This document shows, in pieces, positions 52,271 to 64,000 of a stretch of 64,000 nt of DNA; positions within the stretch are counted from its first letter, which is position 1; each line of letters opens with the position of its first letter. A program made the translations under genes and the position numbers. Origin of the DNA: Erodium maritimum. Taxonomy: Eukaryota; Streptophyta; Magnoliopsida; Geraniales; Geraniaceae. Location: assembly GCA_963921825.1 (NCBI GenBank), contig OY997588.1, forward strand, positions 53,390,803-53,454,802, in the 5' to 3' direction. A model generated the notes under the pieces. That model made no database searches. It was not told the origin of the DNA and worked only from the letters and a program-made list of their open reading frames with translations.

Positions 52271-53889
52271 ATTTTCCGGTGACCAAGGGAACAAATCTCA
52301 GCCGGCAACGCAGTGTATTATTTCTGGGCTTAAGTTTTCAAGGATAAATAGATACGTAGTAAACGACGCATCGGCAAACTCTATCTTTAAGAATAAAACT
52401 ACGGAAGAATTTTCACTCGACCTACTACTTTTTTTTAACATAAATTAGGTGTGAGGTGTGGTATATTAGAGCATAAACATCGAGCGGGCCAGATGCACGC
52501 ACCCTCGAAATCGTGGGTTGTGGTTTGGGGTGCGCACGATGTGGCGTGCAGAAAGCGCGGACCACGATACAGAAGAACGCGAGTTCCGCGACGTCAATTT
52601 TGGCTTCGTGCCTCGTGTGTGCGTGACGGGCCGACGCCCACTCTTGTGCTGACATGTGGCACGGGCAACAAAAAAATAAAACCGTTGCTGAGCAATGGTC
52701 ACTAACAGATAGTTTTTTAAAAAAAAATCAAAATTAATACAAATTTAATTCAAAAAACATTTTCCCCCACCTGTAAATACCCCTTACTCCATTCATTCAT
52801 TCCACAACACCTCTCTCAAAATTCTCTCTACATTTTCTCTCAAATTGTCATATTTTTTTTTGAGCAAAAATGTCCGACGACGAGGCTCAAACGAGGGAGG
52901 AGTTCGAAGCCGAACGCCGCGAGGTCGAAACCGAACTTCGTGCTTGGGAGCAAGGAATCCAGCGGAGGCTCAACAGAGTGCTACAAAGAGCAATGCCACA
53001 TATCAATACAGTGAGGCAAAGGATCGAAAGATGGGAAGGTTCCCGACGAGAGATTGACAAAAGTCGTGCAAAAGGCCACGGCCAACTGATGAAGGATTAT
53101 TTCGTCGACCAGTCAAAATATGGGCCCGAAATGTTTAGGCGTCGATTTCATATGTCCCGACCACTCTTTCAAAGGGTTATGGATGCGGTAGCGGCGCATG
53201 ACGATTACTTCGTTCAGAAGCGGGACGGTGTAGGACGCTTGAGGTTATCAACGCACTAGAAATGCACCGCCGCTATAAGAATGCTAGCGTATGGGTGCTC
53301 GACCGATTCATTGGATGAAACGCTACGTATGAGGGTAAGTACTATACTTGTCACGCCCCAATTTCAGTAAACCGAACTCGGGACGCGAACGTTTTAAAAA
53401 CAATGAAACCTGATTTGGATAAACACTTTCAAATCTCCATTTAATTAATCAAAATAATATTTACAACTTAAAAAATACGTCCCAACACGTGGACAAAAGT
53501 ACAAGGTATCCGTCACTAGACTCAAAAGACTGAACCCGGACTCCGCTCCTAGCTCCACAAGCTTCGAGAGCTCACCTAGTCCGTCCCACGAACAGTACCT
53601 GTAGGAAAAGCAGCTAGGGGTGAGCGTTCGCTCACCACCACGGATAACAGACTGACTACGGCATAATTAGCAGATAATGCCGGTAACACCAACAACAAAC
53701 TCAACTCCGGGGATCACTGTCCCCAACTCAAGTACTCTGACTGACAAACACCCACGGTGACCTTCCTCGAACGACTCAACACTCAAACTTGTAAGTAGAC
53801 CGACACAACGATCACGACCTCTTCTAAGGACTCAAAAGAACTACGCAACACCAAACAAGATCACAAAGGATCGCAAACCAGCTGCTCAG

Positions 53890-54265
53890 TAACCAATTAT
53901 GTTTCTCTCGCCCTTTCCGATCCCAGTCGGGCCAAGCGGTCGACCTGTTAGTAACCATCTATGTATCTCGCCCTTTCTGATCCCAGTCGGTCCAGGCGGT
54001 CGACCTGTCTTACAACTTCTCTGTCCTTCGCTCTTTCCAACACAAAGTCGGTCCAGGCAGTCGACCTGTCTTACAACTTCTCTGTCCCTCGCTCTTTCCA
54101 ACACAAAGTCGGACCAGGCAGTCGACCTGTCTTACAACTTCTCTGTCCCTCGCTCTTTCCAACACAAAGTCGGTCCAGGCAGTCGACCTGTCTTACAACT
54201 TCTCTGTCCCTCGCTCTTTCCGATCCCAGTCGGTCCAGGCAGTCGACCTGTCTCAGTAACCTCTC
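53890..54265. repeat. 60-bp tandem array inside the long LTR
   Basis: Six units share CTCTTTCCAACACAAAGTCG, or the variant CGATCCCAGTCGG, followed by GTCCAGGCAGTCGACCTGTC. Spacing is about 60 bp and copy 3 to copy 5 are nearly identical. Confidence 0.92.
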
Positions 54266-54339
54266 TCACTCAGGTAACCACAATCACAATCACAAGCAAG
54301 TTCAACAAACAACAACAACACGGGTTCAGCACTCCACAA

Positions 54340-54990
54340 GCACTCATGGCCACCCAAGATATCAACCACAAAACACAGACTCAACAGCCCCACGGGCACT
54401 CACGGCCTCCCAAGACACACCAACAGTAAGGACACAGGTTCAACAACCCCACGGGCACACACGGCCTCCCCAGACACCAACAGTCAAACACGGCCCTCAT
54501 GGCCACCCAAGACTCAACAGTCAAACACGGGCTCTCATGGCCACCCAAGACTCAACAGTCAAACACGGGCTCTCATGGCCACCCAAGACTCGACAGTTAA
54601 ACACGGGCTCTCATGGCCACCCAAGACACACCAACAGTAACTTACAGGCTCAACAACACGGGCACTCACGGCCACTCAAACCACCAACAGTAAAGACACG
54701 GGTTCACAACCCCACGACACACATGGCCACCCAAAACACCAAAGTTAAAGACACGGGTTCGACGACCCCACGGGCACTCATGGCCACCCAAAACTCAACA
54801 ATAATACACGCTAGCAACTTACCGAGACTCTAACTCGTAAGCCAGCCAAAGAATGCTTGCAACCTCCCCCGAGACTCTAACTCGGTCAGGCCATCCAAAG
54901 ACACCAACCTTAGTACACGGGCTCTCATGGCCACCCAAACACAAATAATAACACGGGCTCTCATGGCCACACAAGACTCAACAATCATAG
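54340..54990. repeat. Short CTCATGGCCACCCAAGACTC array inside the long LTR
   Basis: Units of about 38-60 bp with CACGGGCTCTCATGGCCACC recur at least ten times with variable spacers. The same motif on the reverse strand appears at 40-65, in the copy at the start of the window. Confidence 0.88.
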
Positions 54991-57781
54991 CACAGGCTCT
55001 CAAGGCCACCCAAGACACCAAATAAACAAACAACCTCCGACTTAACCAAAGCCTCCAACAGTCCTAATATCAACAGTTTCTCAAACAACCTCCGGGCATG
55101 GTCATATGCCTCCAGTACTCCTAATATCGATAAGTTCACAAACAACCTCCGGGCATGGTCATATGCCTCCAGTAATTCTAACATCGATAAGTTCTCTGAT
55201 CCTACGACACTACTAAGTGTCACATGCTTTTCCAATAAGTGCTACGATCCCGTATCATGCTTTTTCTAATATTCGATAACCTAAAATAACCCACGACACC
55301 CCGGTGTCACATGCAATTCTACAGTTAACTTTCCCTAGTCAGGGCCGAGATCCGGCTACTTTTCCCTACCTCGTGCATGTTCTCCCAAAAGCCAAACCAC
55401 GAGCTCCGGTGATGATATCAGTCACTCACCCGGCTCTCCCTTGCCTCGGTCCGTGGCACGATCTAAAAGAACACAAATTCAAGGCACTTAACAACCCGCA
55501 GGAATAAACTGAAAATCATTAAACTCGAAGCCCAAACTTAACCCCGACAATGTCGATCACTCCCAAACTCCCCAATTACTCGACATTGTCGATAAGGGAC
55601 CCGTAAAGGCCCGATTCGCCCGACATGACGAATCTTCCCGGGTTTTGTAAATGCCCTTCCGGGGCTCCAAAAATTCTCGTTTTCGTTTCTACGGTCTTAG
55701 AATAATTCAAGGGTCCCAATGTACTTGCCCGAATCGAATTCCGACTCCCGAATCAATTAAATGACGTTTAAAGTTTCTAAACCCGATAAATTACAACTTC
55801 TCCAATTTAATTCCAATTTTCGATTCGGTTAAGGATAAATGGTCCGGGGAACGTTCTAAACCACCCGAACCATAAAACCCGAGCACCCGAGCACGTGGGC
55901 CCCACCCAACCCACTTGGCCGAGAGCCCTAGGGTTCAAGGGGGGGCTCGGCCACCATGGTAGTAACTGGTCCCAGCTCCGGCCAGCCACCCATGGCCGAC
56001 CGGCCACCACCCACGGTGGCCGGAGCTCCTCCCGAGCCTCCGGTCACCGGAAAACGTGCCTCTTCGCCTCCAAACACCTCCAAAACGTCTCCAACAATTA
56101 CCCCAACCTCAATACACCCTAAACCAATAGTTTTACACAAACCCTAACATTTGAAAATTACCAAAACAACGATCGGTTTAGTACAAACCGTAGAGGAAGA
56201 CGAGGGGACGATGCTTGCTCCTTGTCTTGAGACGATCCAAGGGCTCAATCTCTCCCAACCCTAACTTCTTTCCCCTTCTCTCTTCTTCTTCTTCTTCTTC
56301 TCTCTCTAAACTCTCTCTTCCAATTTCTAAAACAACTAACTATATTTTTGTTTTTCCTTTTTTTTTGTATAAGTGGCCGGCCACCTAAAGCCCCACACCA
56401 CTCATTTCCCCCCCAAAACTAACACCACCATAATTAGGACAAGTGTCAAGGTGGGTCCCACACCTTTTTGGAAAATATCTACTTGATATTTTCCAATCAG
56501 ATTCGCAAAAATCGGACGTTTCGGGCCCCGAACGGGCACTTTTCCCAAGAAATTACGAAACTTGACGGGCTACAAGGAAACGGCTCAACTAAGACCGCTA
56601 CGACGACGGCTAAGCTTTTTGGATCCAAAACGGTCCTCGAATGGACCAAAACGTCGCTCGGTTGACTTTTCCAGCGAAAAGTCAACTTTTCCCAAATTGA
56701 TCAGAAAGTTGCCCTGAGTCCCCTGGAACTCACTTTGGTCGATAACGGGGTCAACTTACGTCCGGTATGACCCTCGGAGTCAATTTTAGGTTTAAATAGG
56801 TGCCTGACCAAAAAATTTAAATTTTCCTGTTTTTCGCAGGTTTGACTAGCGTTGACCGGGAGTGGTTATTACAATACTCACATGTACTAGATGTTTTTTG
56901 TAACGCTGTTATTGAGGTTTTCATTGAGGTATACGAGCGTAAGCCAACACCGGATTACATGCAACGATTACTCGAATCGGGGTACAACTGAGGGTTCCCC
57001 GATATGATTGGCAGTCTTGATTACATGCATTGGGAGTGGAAGAATTTCTCAGTCACATCGCAAGGAGCCCACAAAAGGGGTGGAAGCGGGGATCCAACTG
57101 TTATGTTGGAAGCGGTGGCGTCCCGTGATTTGTGGATTTAACATGCATTTTTTGGTATGTCTGGCTCGAACAACGACATCAACGTCCTCCACGACCACTT
57201 ATTCGATCACGCTTTCCATGGTCGTGACCTCGCCATCGATTACGAGCTCAACAGGCATCGCTACAACCGCCCGTATTATTTAGTTGACGGTATTTACCCC
57301 ACATGGAGTCGGTTCGTGAAGTCGATTCGCCATCCTCATACTCGCAAGCAGAAGTTGTTTGCCAAATGCTAATAAGCTGCTCAGAAAGATATTGAACATG
57401 ATTTTGGAGTCCTCCAAGCACGGTGGCACATAATCTCAAGGCCCACTCGTGTTTGGAAGAAGACGATTTTGGCTGACATGATGCATACTTGTATCACTCT
57501 ACATTCTACACAATATGATTGTGGAAGATGAACGTGACCAGTACGAAGCAGGGGATGACGAATTGTATTTCGAGCCCCCTCTAGAAATACCAAATTGGAC
57601 ACCACCTCAATGATGGCATCAAGGAGGGTCATTTCCATACCAACAAGAGTTGCGTGCCCAAATCAGTGTCACGAATGATGCAACCCATCGGAAACTCCAA
57701 CATGACATTATGAAGCACATATAGAGTCGGTTTGGAGCGACTTACCGTGACTGGACAACGACTTAGATTCGGACGAGTGGA

Positions 57782-58769
57782 ATGATTCCTTAATAAATTT
57801 AAATTACCAAAAGCATTGTAGTTTGTTTTATTTGATAATTAATGAAATTTCAAGTTTATTAATTAATTTTATGTATTTTATTTAAATTTTTATTTAGTAT
57901 TTAGCTAATTAAATATGAATTTAACAAATTCAGCAGAAGCATAATTAATTATCCAGTCAGCACTTCTGCAAACCATGATCCACATACCTGCCTCCCTTGA
58001 TGTGGAACACTCTTAGTTTTAGGGGGGCAGATCACAATTAATCTCAGTTGGAACATAGATCATGTACCCTGCATCCTGCCCCCTTGATGTACATGACTTT
58101 GCAAAATTGAAAGGTTGTTAAGAAGACTAGGAAGTTAACATGATCACAAAACATAATTAGTGCGGGTGCAAATCCTTTGTGCAACCGGAGATTTGGGCCC
58201 AATAGAGGAACAAATTGGCGGCCTAATCGTTTGTGTACTTATAGATTGACAAATATTTTCCCACTGAAAATTCCTATTTATTTTACTCTTGGAAAACACA
58301 GTTTGCTTGTAATGACCCAATAACAAAATAAGAATACGGAATCTTGATTGAGCAGAAAGTACGGAAATAAACCCCTTTTGTGCTATGTATGTTCCTAACC
58401 TAATGATCCACTAAACAATGAATGTGTATGCTCAAACTGGTTGCATATATAGTTTATCTTTTACTGGCGCAAATTCAGTGCAAGACGTTAAATAGATGCA
58501 TCAATAACCAAAAACTAACCAAAAGTTCATTCCACATGTTTCAATGTAAATTAATATGAAAATCCACCCTTTTGTATTCTTTAAGGCAAGAAATGTTGAG
58601 TAAGAGCCTAACAATCAAATATTCTTAAAAGATAGACAACATACCCACCAATGTTATACATAAATCCTCCATTCCAAGACTCTTAGTTTTGGTGGGAGGA
58701 TAACACTAATTAAATTCTCTCTCTCCTCTCTCCCTCTATACTATATGTCTCCTTTTAAAGCTACAAAGA
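57782..58769. other. AT-rich stretch without genes
   Basis: No open frame of interest was seen. A phrase around ACTCTTAGTTTTAGGGGG (58008) is partly repeated at 58679, and CTCTCTCCTCTCTCCCTCTA marks a short CT-rich tract near 58719-58738. Confidence 0.4.
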
Positions 58770-60597
58770 AAGTTCTCAGAGAAATGGAAAAGTGGCAGAG
58801 GAGATTACCATGTAATGGATCAATCACAAAAAAGGTACTTCATAAGGTCAAATGAGGGTTAGTGTGCTTACCTAAAGCAGAGGAAGTCTTGGCATCAAGA
58901 ACCTATATATCATGAATTCTGCATTCTTAGTAAAATGGTGGTGCATATTTGCTATTGAGACTAATTCTCTTTGGAAGAAATTCATTTGTGCTAAATATGG
59001 GCGGTGTTATGAAGATTGGGACTTGTCACAAATAAAAATTTCTAGGAATCATAATTACTTCAGTCATATACAATCAATTTTATCAGACTAGAAGTTCAGT
59101 GATGTAGTTGGTTTCTCTGGTTTGGAATGGATTGTGGTTAATGGTCAGAGGGTAGACTTTTGAGATGATAATTGGCTTATTGATGTCCCTCTTAAATCCA
59201 AATACCAAAGACTATTTCATCTCTGCTTGCACAAGAACTTGAAGGTGGTAGGCACATTTTTGGAACAATGGTAATTGTTTTATTCATTTTAGAAGATAGT
59301 TAAGAGGTTGGGAACTTGGGGATTTCAGAGCATTGTCAGAACTACTTAACCTTTTCAGTTTTCAAGACTCAGGAGAAGACAAGGTGATATGCAAAATCCA
59401 TCAAGAAGGCTTTAAGGTAAAGAACATGTACAATTTTTTGGAAGATGAAGTCACTCAAGAACAACCATGGGCAAAACTCCTTTGGACTTCTTTATTGCCT
59501 CCTAAAATTTTATCATTTTGCATGGTTAGCTTTCCATAATGCTCTCCCTACTAAGATTTTTCTTGAGTAGAATCCTTAATTTAAATCTTGCGGATACTCT
59601 TTGCCCCTTCCGTACTCTAGATTTTGAGGAAATCAACCATCTCTTTTAATCTTGGTTAGTTTGGCCTGCAATTCTGGATTGGTGGGGCATAACTAGGGTT
59701 CAGATGAGAGATTTCATAGGCTTTATTTTCTCTTGGTTGAATCTTAGCCCCAAAGCTTCTCTAACCTAATGGAAGAATATATGTTTCATCACCTTATGAC
59801 ACATTTGTCTAGCTAGGAATGAGTTGATCTTCAAGAATATAGCCTCCTCCCCTCTAGACATGATCAACAAAATTCAGAGCTACTATTTTAGTTTGGAATG
59901 GAGTCTATTCAAGAAGTTCAAACCCTTCTTTTTTGAATCTTAGTTAAACTCTCCTAGAAACTACTTCAAAAGAAGGCTCAGTTATCCCTTTGTGTAAAGC
60001 TATAGTTTGAGGGTTTCCAGAAGAAGGATTATGAGGTTTTGGTTCAACCAGTTAGACTACATCTTGCTTTTTCTCTCAGGCCTGACTTTTCTTTGGAACA
60101 AGTAATCTATTTGGAGAGGAAGCTTTTGGTTTTTTTCTACTTTATTATGTAGATGTGTTCTGTTTTGTTGTTTTCAGGGCTTTCAATGAAGTTTTTGGGG
60201 TTGGGGATTTTATTTCGGACTAGGAGGGAGTTCTGTGGGGTTTGTTATTGATGTTTTTTTGTTGATTGGGGTTGACATAGCTCTGTTTTGAGTTATCTTG
60301 GGGTATTCTTGACACACAAGCAATTACAAGAAGCAGGTCTGGGATATTGTTTGTTGGTATAATAGGGGTGGGGGTTGTTTTTTGCAGATACCATACATAT
60401 ATGCTTCATTATCCTCTATATTTACCCTACAGGTTCTGTTTTAGATGCTTAAGTTTCGGGATTAGTTTGGTTAGTTACACTGCTCTTTTTGCAGGCTTCT
60501 TTTGGTTTGGTTATTTGTTGTAATTAAGAGTTTCTACTCTTTGCTTAATCTTTATTTCAAAGATTAAGACCTTCAATAAATTTGCTGATAAAAAATA
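58770..60597 (+). mobile_element. 5'-truncated LINE, 3' part only
   Basis: Translated across stops and shifts it gives the end of LINE ORF2: MEKWQRR then TKK, LVCLPKAE, LWKKFICAKYG, SGLEWIVVNGQRVDF and WAKLLWTSLLPPKILSFC, the zf-RVT region. A long 3' untranslated part ends GCTGATAAAAAAT at about 60588-60597. More than five breaks are present. It belongs to the same broad plant L1 class as the copy at 16390-22269 but is a different lineage by sequence. Confidence 0.8.
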
Positions 60598-61588
60598 GAA
60601 ATCCTCCATGGTTCCTATCTTTCCCTTGAAACTTAAATATCCATAACTCGGTTTCCCATCTTCATTATAAAATCAGAAAAACAAATAAACATTAGCGCGA
60701 TCATCAAATTTTGATCATTCAGCTCTGCTACTTTCTTAACATAAAGGTGTTGGCACTGAATTAAAAATAACTCACACAACCTATGTATCAAAGTACTAAA
60801 AATTAGCATGGCACCTGAATAAGTGTTGATATCCATTTATCTGAATTAGGTTAACAATTGATTATTCCGTTCAATTGTAACATTCCCCGTTTTCCTGATT
60901 CATTTCCTTACCACATCAATCCCCTTAATCTAAGTAGAGCATAGAGGCGAAAGAAACCACACCTAATTGGCCTCTGTTTTGGTAACTTCCCATAGCTACA
61001 ATTATATCCTATATGAGGTTGCTAAAAAGAACACGAAAGTTCACTTACAAAACTATCTTTTATATCATTTCAAAATTTGTTATAGGGTTAAATATTGAAA
61101 CTTACCTTTATGTTTTGGTCACGAACACTATACTACCTATGTATGGAAAATCATATTTTCTATACCTAAACTATTGGGCACGCGACTCTATTAGGAAAAA
61201 TGGACGGAATATTCTATTCCGTTAGTCATGTAACACCATGTGCCAGTTAGTTGAGAGTGAAATGACGATTTTGCCCTTCCATAGGTTAACCTTATGAATT
61301 TTGTTAATGAAATTACCATTTTACCCTTATTTAATAATAAATAGATTTAAAAATAATAATATATTTAATAGAAATAATTAATAATTAAAAAATCAAAATC
61401 TAATATAACGTAATTAACAAAACCTAACCTAATCTATATTTAACATGAACCTATAACTAATGTCGTTCATCCCAGCCCCCAATATCCTTGTTCAAGCCGA
61501 GAATCCAGCAACCGAACAAGCACCGACCATGCATCTTCTCCAACCCGCCTCTTCTCCGGCCGCCAGTGCTCTCTGGCCGCCTCTTCTC
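60598..61588. other. Intergenic stretch
   Basis: No gene was seen. Sequence at about 61083-61215 (GGGTTAAATATTGAAACTTA, then GTTTTGGTCACGAACACTAT) resembles one end of the foldback MITE in MSI1 intron 5, but no opposite end was found nearby. Confidence 0.4.
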
Positions 61589-62049
61589 TGTCACGATTGC
61601 TTGCTAGTCAAGCAAGTTCGAAGGTAGAAGAAAGGTGCAACACACCGTTTCACTTAAGTGAGATAAGTCGAAACGATGCGTTTGATCAGCGAATGCAAGC
61701 GCAGCTCTTTTGTGGAAGCGACACGTGGTAGCTGAGGTTTGGCGGCCAAAGTCAATGGAATAGTTCGTCTTCTTCTTCCCGAGTCTGAAGCCAAGGTTGC
61801 AGAAGAACAGAGCCATTTGCAGAGGTTGTCGAGAGGGATCCATTCTCGTGACCATGTCCATCTATTTATAGTACTACAATTCCTAGGGTGAAGCATGCAT
61901 TTTGAACTTGTTAGTTTTAGCATAGAAGTAGTAGTTTTCGGTAATCGTGAGGTTGTATCTTATTGTAAGAGCCCTAGCTCCAACCTTTATCAATCAAAGT
62001 TCATTTCGTTGTCCATTCAAATCCTCAAGAGCATTATAAGCTCTTGATA
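61589..62049 (+). repeat. Probable 5' LTR of a Gypsy element
   Basis: The stretch begins TGTCACGATTGCTTGCTAG, contains a TATTTATA box at 61863-61870, and ends just before a primer-binding-site-like sequence at 62051 (TAGTATTAGAGCC, two changes from the iMet site). The 3' LTR lies outside the window, so both ends are inferred. Confidence 0.55.
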
Positions 62050-62084
62050 GTAGTATTAGAGCCTACATCCAGCGACCGGGAGAG

Positions 62085-64000
62085 ATGGCGTCCAGCGACA
62101 CAACAGAGGAATGCGCAACCCAATCTAGAGTAAACAAGCTTAGAGCGGAGGTACCAAATCTCAAAGCCATGGGGGAACAAAGCCGAAAGGAGATGGAAGG
62201 TCTGCGTAGGGGAATGAAAGCCTTGCTCGAGAGACTGCAAGTTGGGCCGACGAGAGCCCCACCGTACCCTCCCGACGGCCACCATAGCCAGGACAGAGGC
62301 AAATCTGTAGCTTCTTCCATGGTAGCTAACCCATCTGCAACACCAGGCCTTTTTACCCCTTCTCAAGAACCATTCCCGGCTCAACCCCCTCGTCCTGTTC
62401 CTCAGAACACTCCTCCACCCATGAATGGCCAACAAACCGCTCAAATTTTTTTTCACCAACGACATATGCCACAGGTGCAAGGATCATCGTCGCATACACA
62501 TCAACCCCAGACCATTCACCAACACATGGCTACACCTCTAACTCCACCACACCCACAAATCAACCACCTACCACCACGCAACCACCATGAAAACATACCA
62601 TTTCAACCAAACCAACACCAGAACCAGTTGACGTTCCGCTCTCCGTCATTATCATTTCCTGTGTTTGATGGCTCCGACGTGCGGGGCTGGATCCGAAAAG
62701 CCACTATGTACTTCTCGTTTTATGACATCCCAGAAGACCAGAAAGTTCGTCTGGCCTCTATTCATCTTACTGGTCTGGTGGAGTTTTGGTTCACTGAGTA
62801 TACGATTGGGAAGTGGATCATTTGGTGGGATCAGTTCTGTTACGACCTGGTTTGGAAGTTCGAGACAATGGGTCGAGAAGACGCATTGATAGAGCTCAAG
62901 AAGTTTCAGCAAACGGGATTGGTGCAGGAGTACGAACTCAAGTTCGGAGAGCTCAAGATATTGGTCATGACAAGGTACCCAACACTCTCTGAGGAATTCT
63001 TCATCTCCAACTTCATTGCCGGCTTGAAGGATCAGATCCGTCCTGGGGTGTAGATGTTCGGCCCTCAGTCCTTGCTCCATGCCATGTACTTGGCCCATCA
63101 TGAAGAGTACCGGCTCAAGCAATACCAACTGGCCACAGCGCGCCCTGCCTTCCAAGCTTTCAATAGGCCACGAAAACAGTACCTACAACAACCGTCTCCG
63201 GTTCCTCTTCTTCCAGCCCCGACGGGATCAAAGCCCTCTTCCCGTTTAGTTCCGATATCCTTGGAAGAGAAACGAGCGAAAGGTTTGTGTTTCACTTGCC
63301 CGACCAAGTACAGCAGAGAGCATGTCTGCCCAAACAAGCAACGCTTGTATGTTCTTTGCGATACAGATGACGATGAGGAGTCCTAACAACAAGAGATTAC
63401 GGAGGTGGACGTCTCCAAGCCTCTTGTCGAAGAGCTCCAGGAAGGATTGGTCGATAACACATTGGACGAACACAATCTTTGCCATTTACAGTCCGAGATC
63501 CTTTGTGCAACAGACGCCTCCCACGATTCTAAATCAATCTGAATTGAAGGTACCAGGATGAGACATTCGATCTCCATCCTCGTTGACTCAGGCACCTCGA
63601 AATCATTCCTTAACTCGCTCACTGCTAAACATTTGGGTCTCACGTCGTTCCTTCTCCTCCGGTCTTGGTTCGTCTGGGTAACAGTAAATCTTACATTTGT
63701 GCCTCAAGTTGTTTGATTTCTTGGGCGATGGATAGCAACGAGTTCAACTGGTAGATGTTAGTCATGCCTTTGGTATCGTTTGACACGGTCTTAGGGGTCG
63801 ATTGGCTCAAAACAGTCAACCCAATCTTGCTGGACTATGAGGCGCGTTCCATCACAATTCACCATGCCGGAGCAGCTGTGGTCTTACAGGAACGACCACC
63901 CCAAACTCCATACACGTTCATTACACCTCAACAAGTTCTCCATGAGCTCAAACAAGGGGAATCCTTGTACCTGGGTCAATTTTTTACCATCGATGTCGAT
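62085..64000 (+). pseudogene. Ty3/Gypsy gag and protease, partial and broken
   Basis: The gag frame (62085-63053) has a coiled N-terminus and a proline/glutamine-rich linker. The retrotransposon gag core follows (FPVFDGSDVRGWIRKATMYF, LVEFWFTEYTIGKW and LKKFQQTGLVQEYELKF). After an in-frame TAG at 63051-63053 it continues to a CCHC-like knuckle region (KGLCFTCPTKYSREHVCPNK). Further stops come at 63384 and 63540. The protease follows (SILVDSGTSKSFL, then in a shifted frame DTVLGVDWLKTVNPILLDYE). Reverse transcriptase and integrase would lie beyond the window. Gag would form the particle shell and the protease would mature it. This copy is not functional as read. Confidence 0.85.

Larger units (their letters stand above)
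53349..56873 (+). mobile_element. TGTCACG-type long LTR unit (probably a solo LTR)
   Basis: The unit is 3,525 bp. It starts TGTCACGCCCC and ends GGTTATTACA, with the 5-bp duplication ATACT on both sides (53344-53348 and 56874-56878). Its first 400 bp is homologous to the reverse strand of 9850-10263. No internal direct repeat of its own ends and no retroviral domain was found, so it is best read as a solo LTR of a retrotransposon with very long LTRs. Gypsy lineages such as Tekay/Del have such LTRs, but the lineage here is inference. It contains two tandem arrays (53890-54265 and 54340-54990). Long open frames across the arrays are artefacts. Confidence 0.8.
52870..57765 (+). pseudogene. Harbinger-type (HARBI1/ALP1-like) transposase relic
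   Basis: The first part (52870-53348) encodes an acidic N-terminus, then KYGPEMFRRRFHMSRPLFQR and YFVQKRDGVGRLRLS, typical of plant PIF transposases. After the inserted LTR unit the frame resumes at about 56879 and shows the DDE-type nuclease. This includes MIGSLDYMHWEWKNF (first Asp), YLVDGIYPTWSRFVKSIRHP (second Asp) and DIEHDFGVLQARWHII (Glu). The frame is broken after NGVGRLRLS (stop at 53257), by a shift near 56890, by stops near 56990, 57139 and 57370, and by a small insertion near 57505. The family cuts and pastes DNA, or is domesticated as ALP1. This copy is dead. Confidence 0.9.
52469..57781 (+). mobile_element. PIF/Harbinger element, decayed and split by an LTR insertion
   Basis: The element carries a Harbinger-type transposase relic (52870-57765). 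A possible 5' terminus GAGCATAAACATCGAG lies at 52469 directly after TTA (52466-52468), the usual Harbinger target triplet. No matching 3' terminus was found, so the right edge is taken just after the coding relic. A 3,525-bp LTR unit (53349-56873) is inserted within it. Confidence 0.7.

Noticed and set aside
53890..54265. Regular repeats considered as a CRISPR-like array
   Set aside because: The units are contiguous tandem copies without unique spacers, in a plant LTR. This is a minisatellite.
53961..54833. 290-codon plus-strand frame
   Set aside because: It runs through the 60-bp and 38-bp tandem arrays inside the LTR unit. Length is due to repeat period, not selection.
53341..56850. The LTR insertion in the Harbinger transposase read as a native intron (GGTAAGT ... 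TTCGCAG)
   Set aside because: GT and AG dinucleotides happen to be available, but the TG...CA ends, the ATACT duplication and homology to the LTR at the window start show an insertion.

Overview
This window is plant nuclear DNA, almost certainly from a dicot. It has intron-bearing genes with GT-AG splice sites and plant-type coding sequence, and most of its length is transposable elements. These include Ty1/Copia and Ty3/Gypsy retrotransposons, plant L1-type LINEs, PIF/Harbinger, hAT-type and other foldback MITEs, and Mutator-like remnants. No rRNA, tRNA, CRISPR array or bacterial-style operon was seen. The species cannot be named from the sequence alone.

Three host genes can be reconstructed exon by exon. 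(1) MSI1, a WD40 histone-binding protein of CAF-1 and PRC2, lies on the plus strand at 22554-27955 with six exons and 424 aa. (2) A twin-CX9C mitochondrial protein of the COX23/CHCHD7 type lies on the minus strand at 29791-33507 with three exons and 71 aa. (3) A BSD2-like protein with a DnaJ-type cysteine-rich zinc-binding domain, probably plastid-targeted, lies on the minus strand at 49738-52270 with four exons and 167 aa. MSI1 and the COX23-like gene converge. All three carry MITEs in their introns.

Layout. Positions 1-10263 hold a long LTR beginning TGTCACGCCCC (reverse orientation) that is split by a very young, complete 8.9-kb Copia element (218-9157). Its two 1,676-bp LTRs differ at one base, it is flanked by GTGTC duplications, and its gag-pol frame is intact except for one in-frame TAG. 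Positions 10690-12640 are foldback elements, including a double hairpin. Positions 12700-16330 hold LINE 3' ends and an ORF1-only LINE relic. A degenerate two-ORF LINE (16390-22269) ends only about 285 bp before the MSI1 start codon. After the three-gene core (22.5-33.5 kb) come further ORF1-only LINE relics (33.7-35.6 and 41.2-43.2 kb) with hAT-type MITEs between them. Next is a composite Mutator-like region (about 44.4-49.5 kb) with a Ulp1-protease exon, a 222-bp-arm palindrome and tandem GC-rich 492-bp units. Beyond the DnaJ-type gene lies a Harbinger transposase pseudogene (52.5-57.8 kb). It is split by a 3,525-bp TG...CA unit of the same LTR family as at the window start, flanked by ATACT duplications. 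The window ends with a LINE 3' fragment (58.8-60.6 kb) and the 5' part of a degenerate Gypsy element (from 61.6 kb).

No convincing new multi-gene system was found. The best leads are the young Copia element with its single amber codon, the recurrent ORF1-only LINE derivatives, the double-hairpin foldback, the tandem GC-rich units, and the hAT-type MITE family whose 8-bp target duplications can be read directly.
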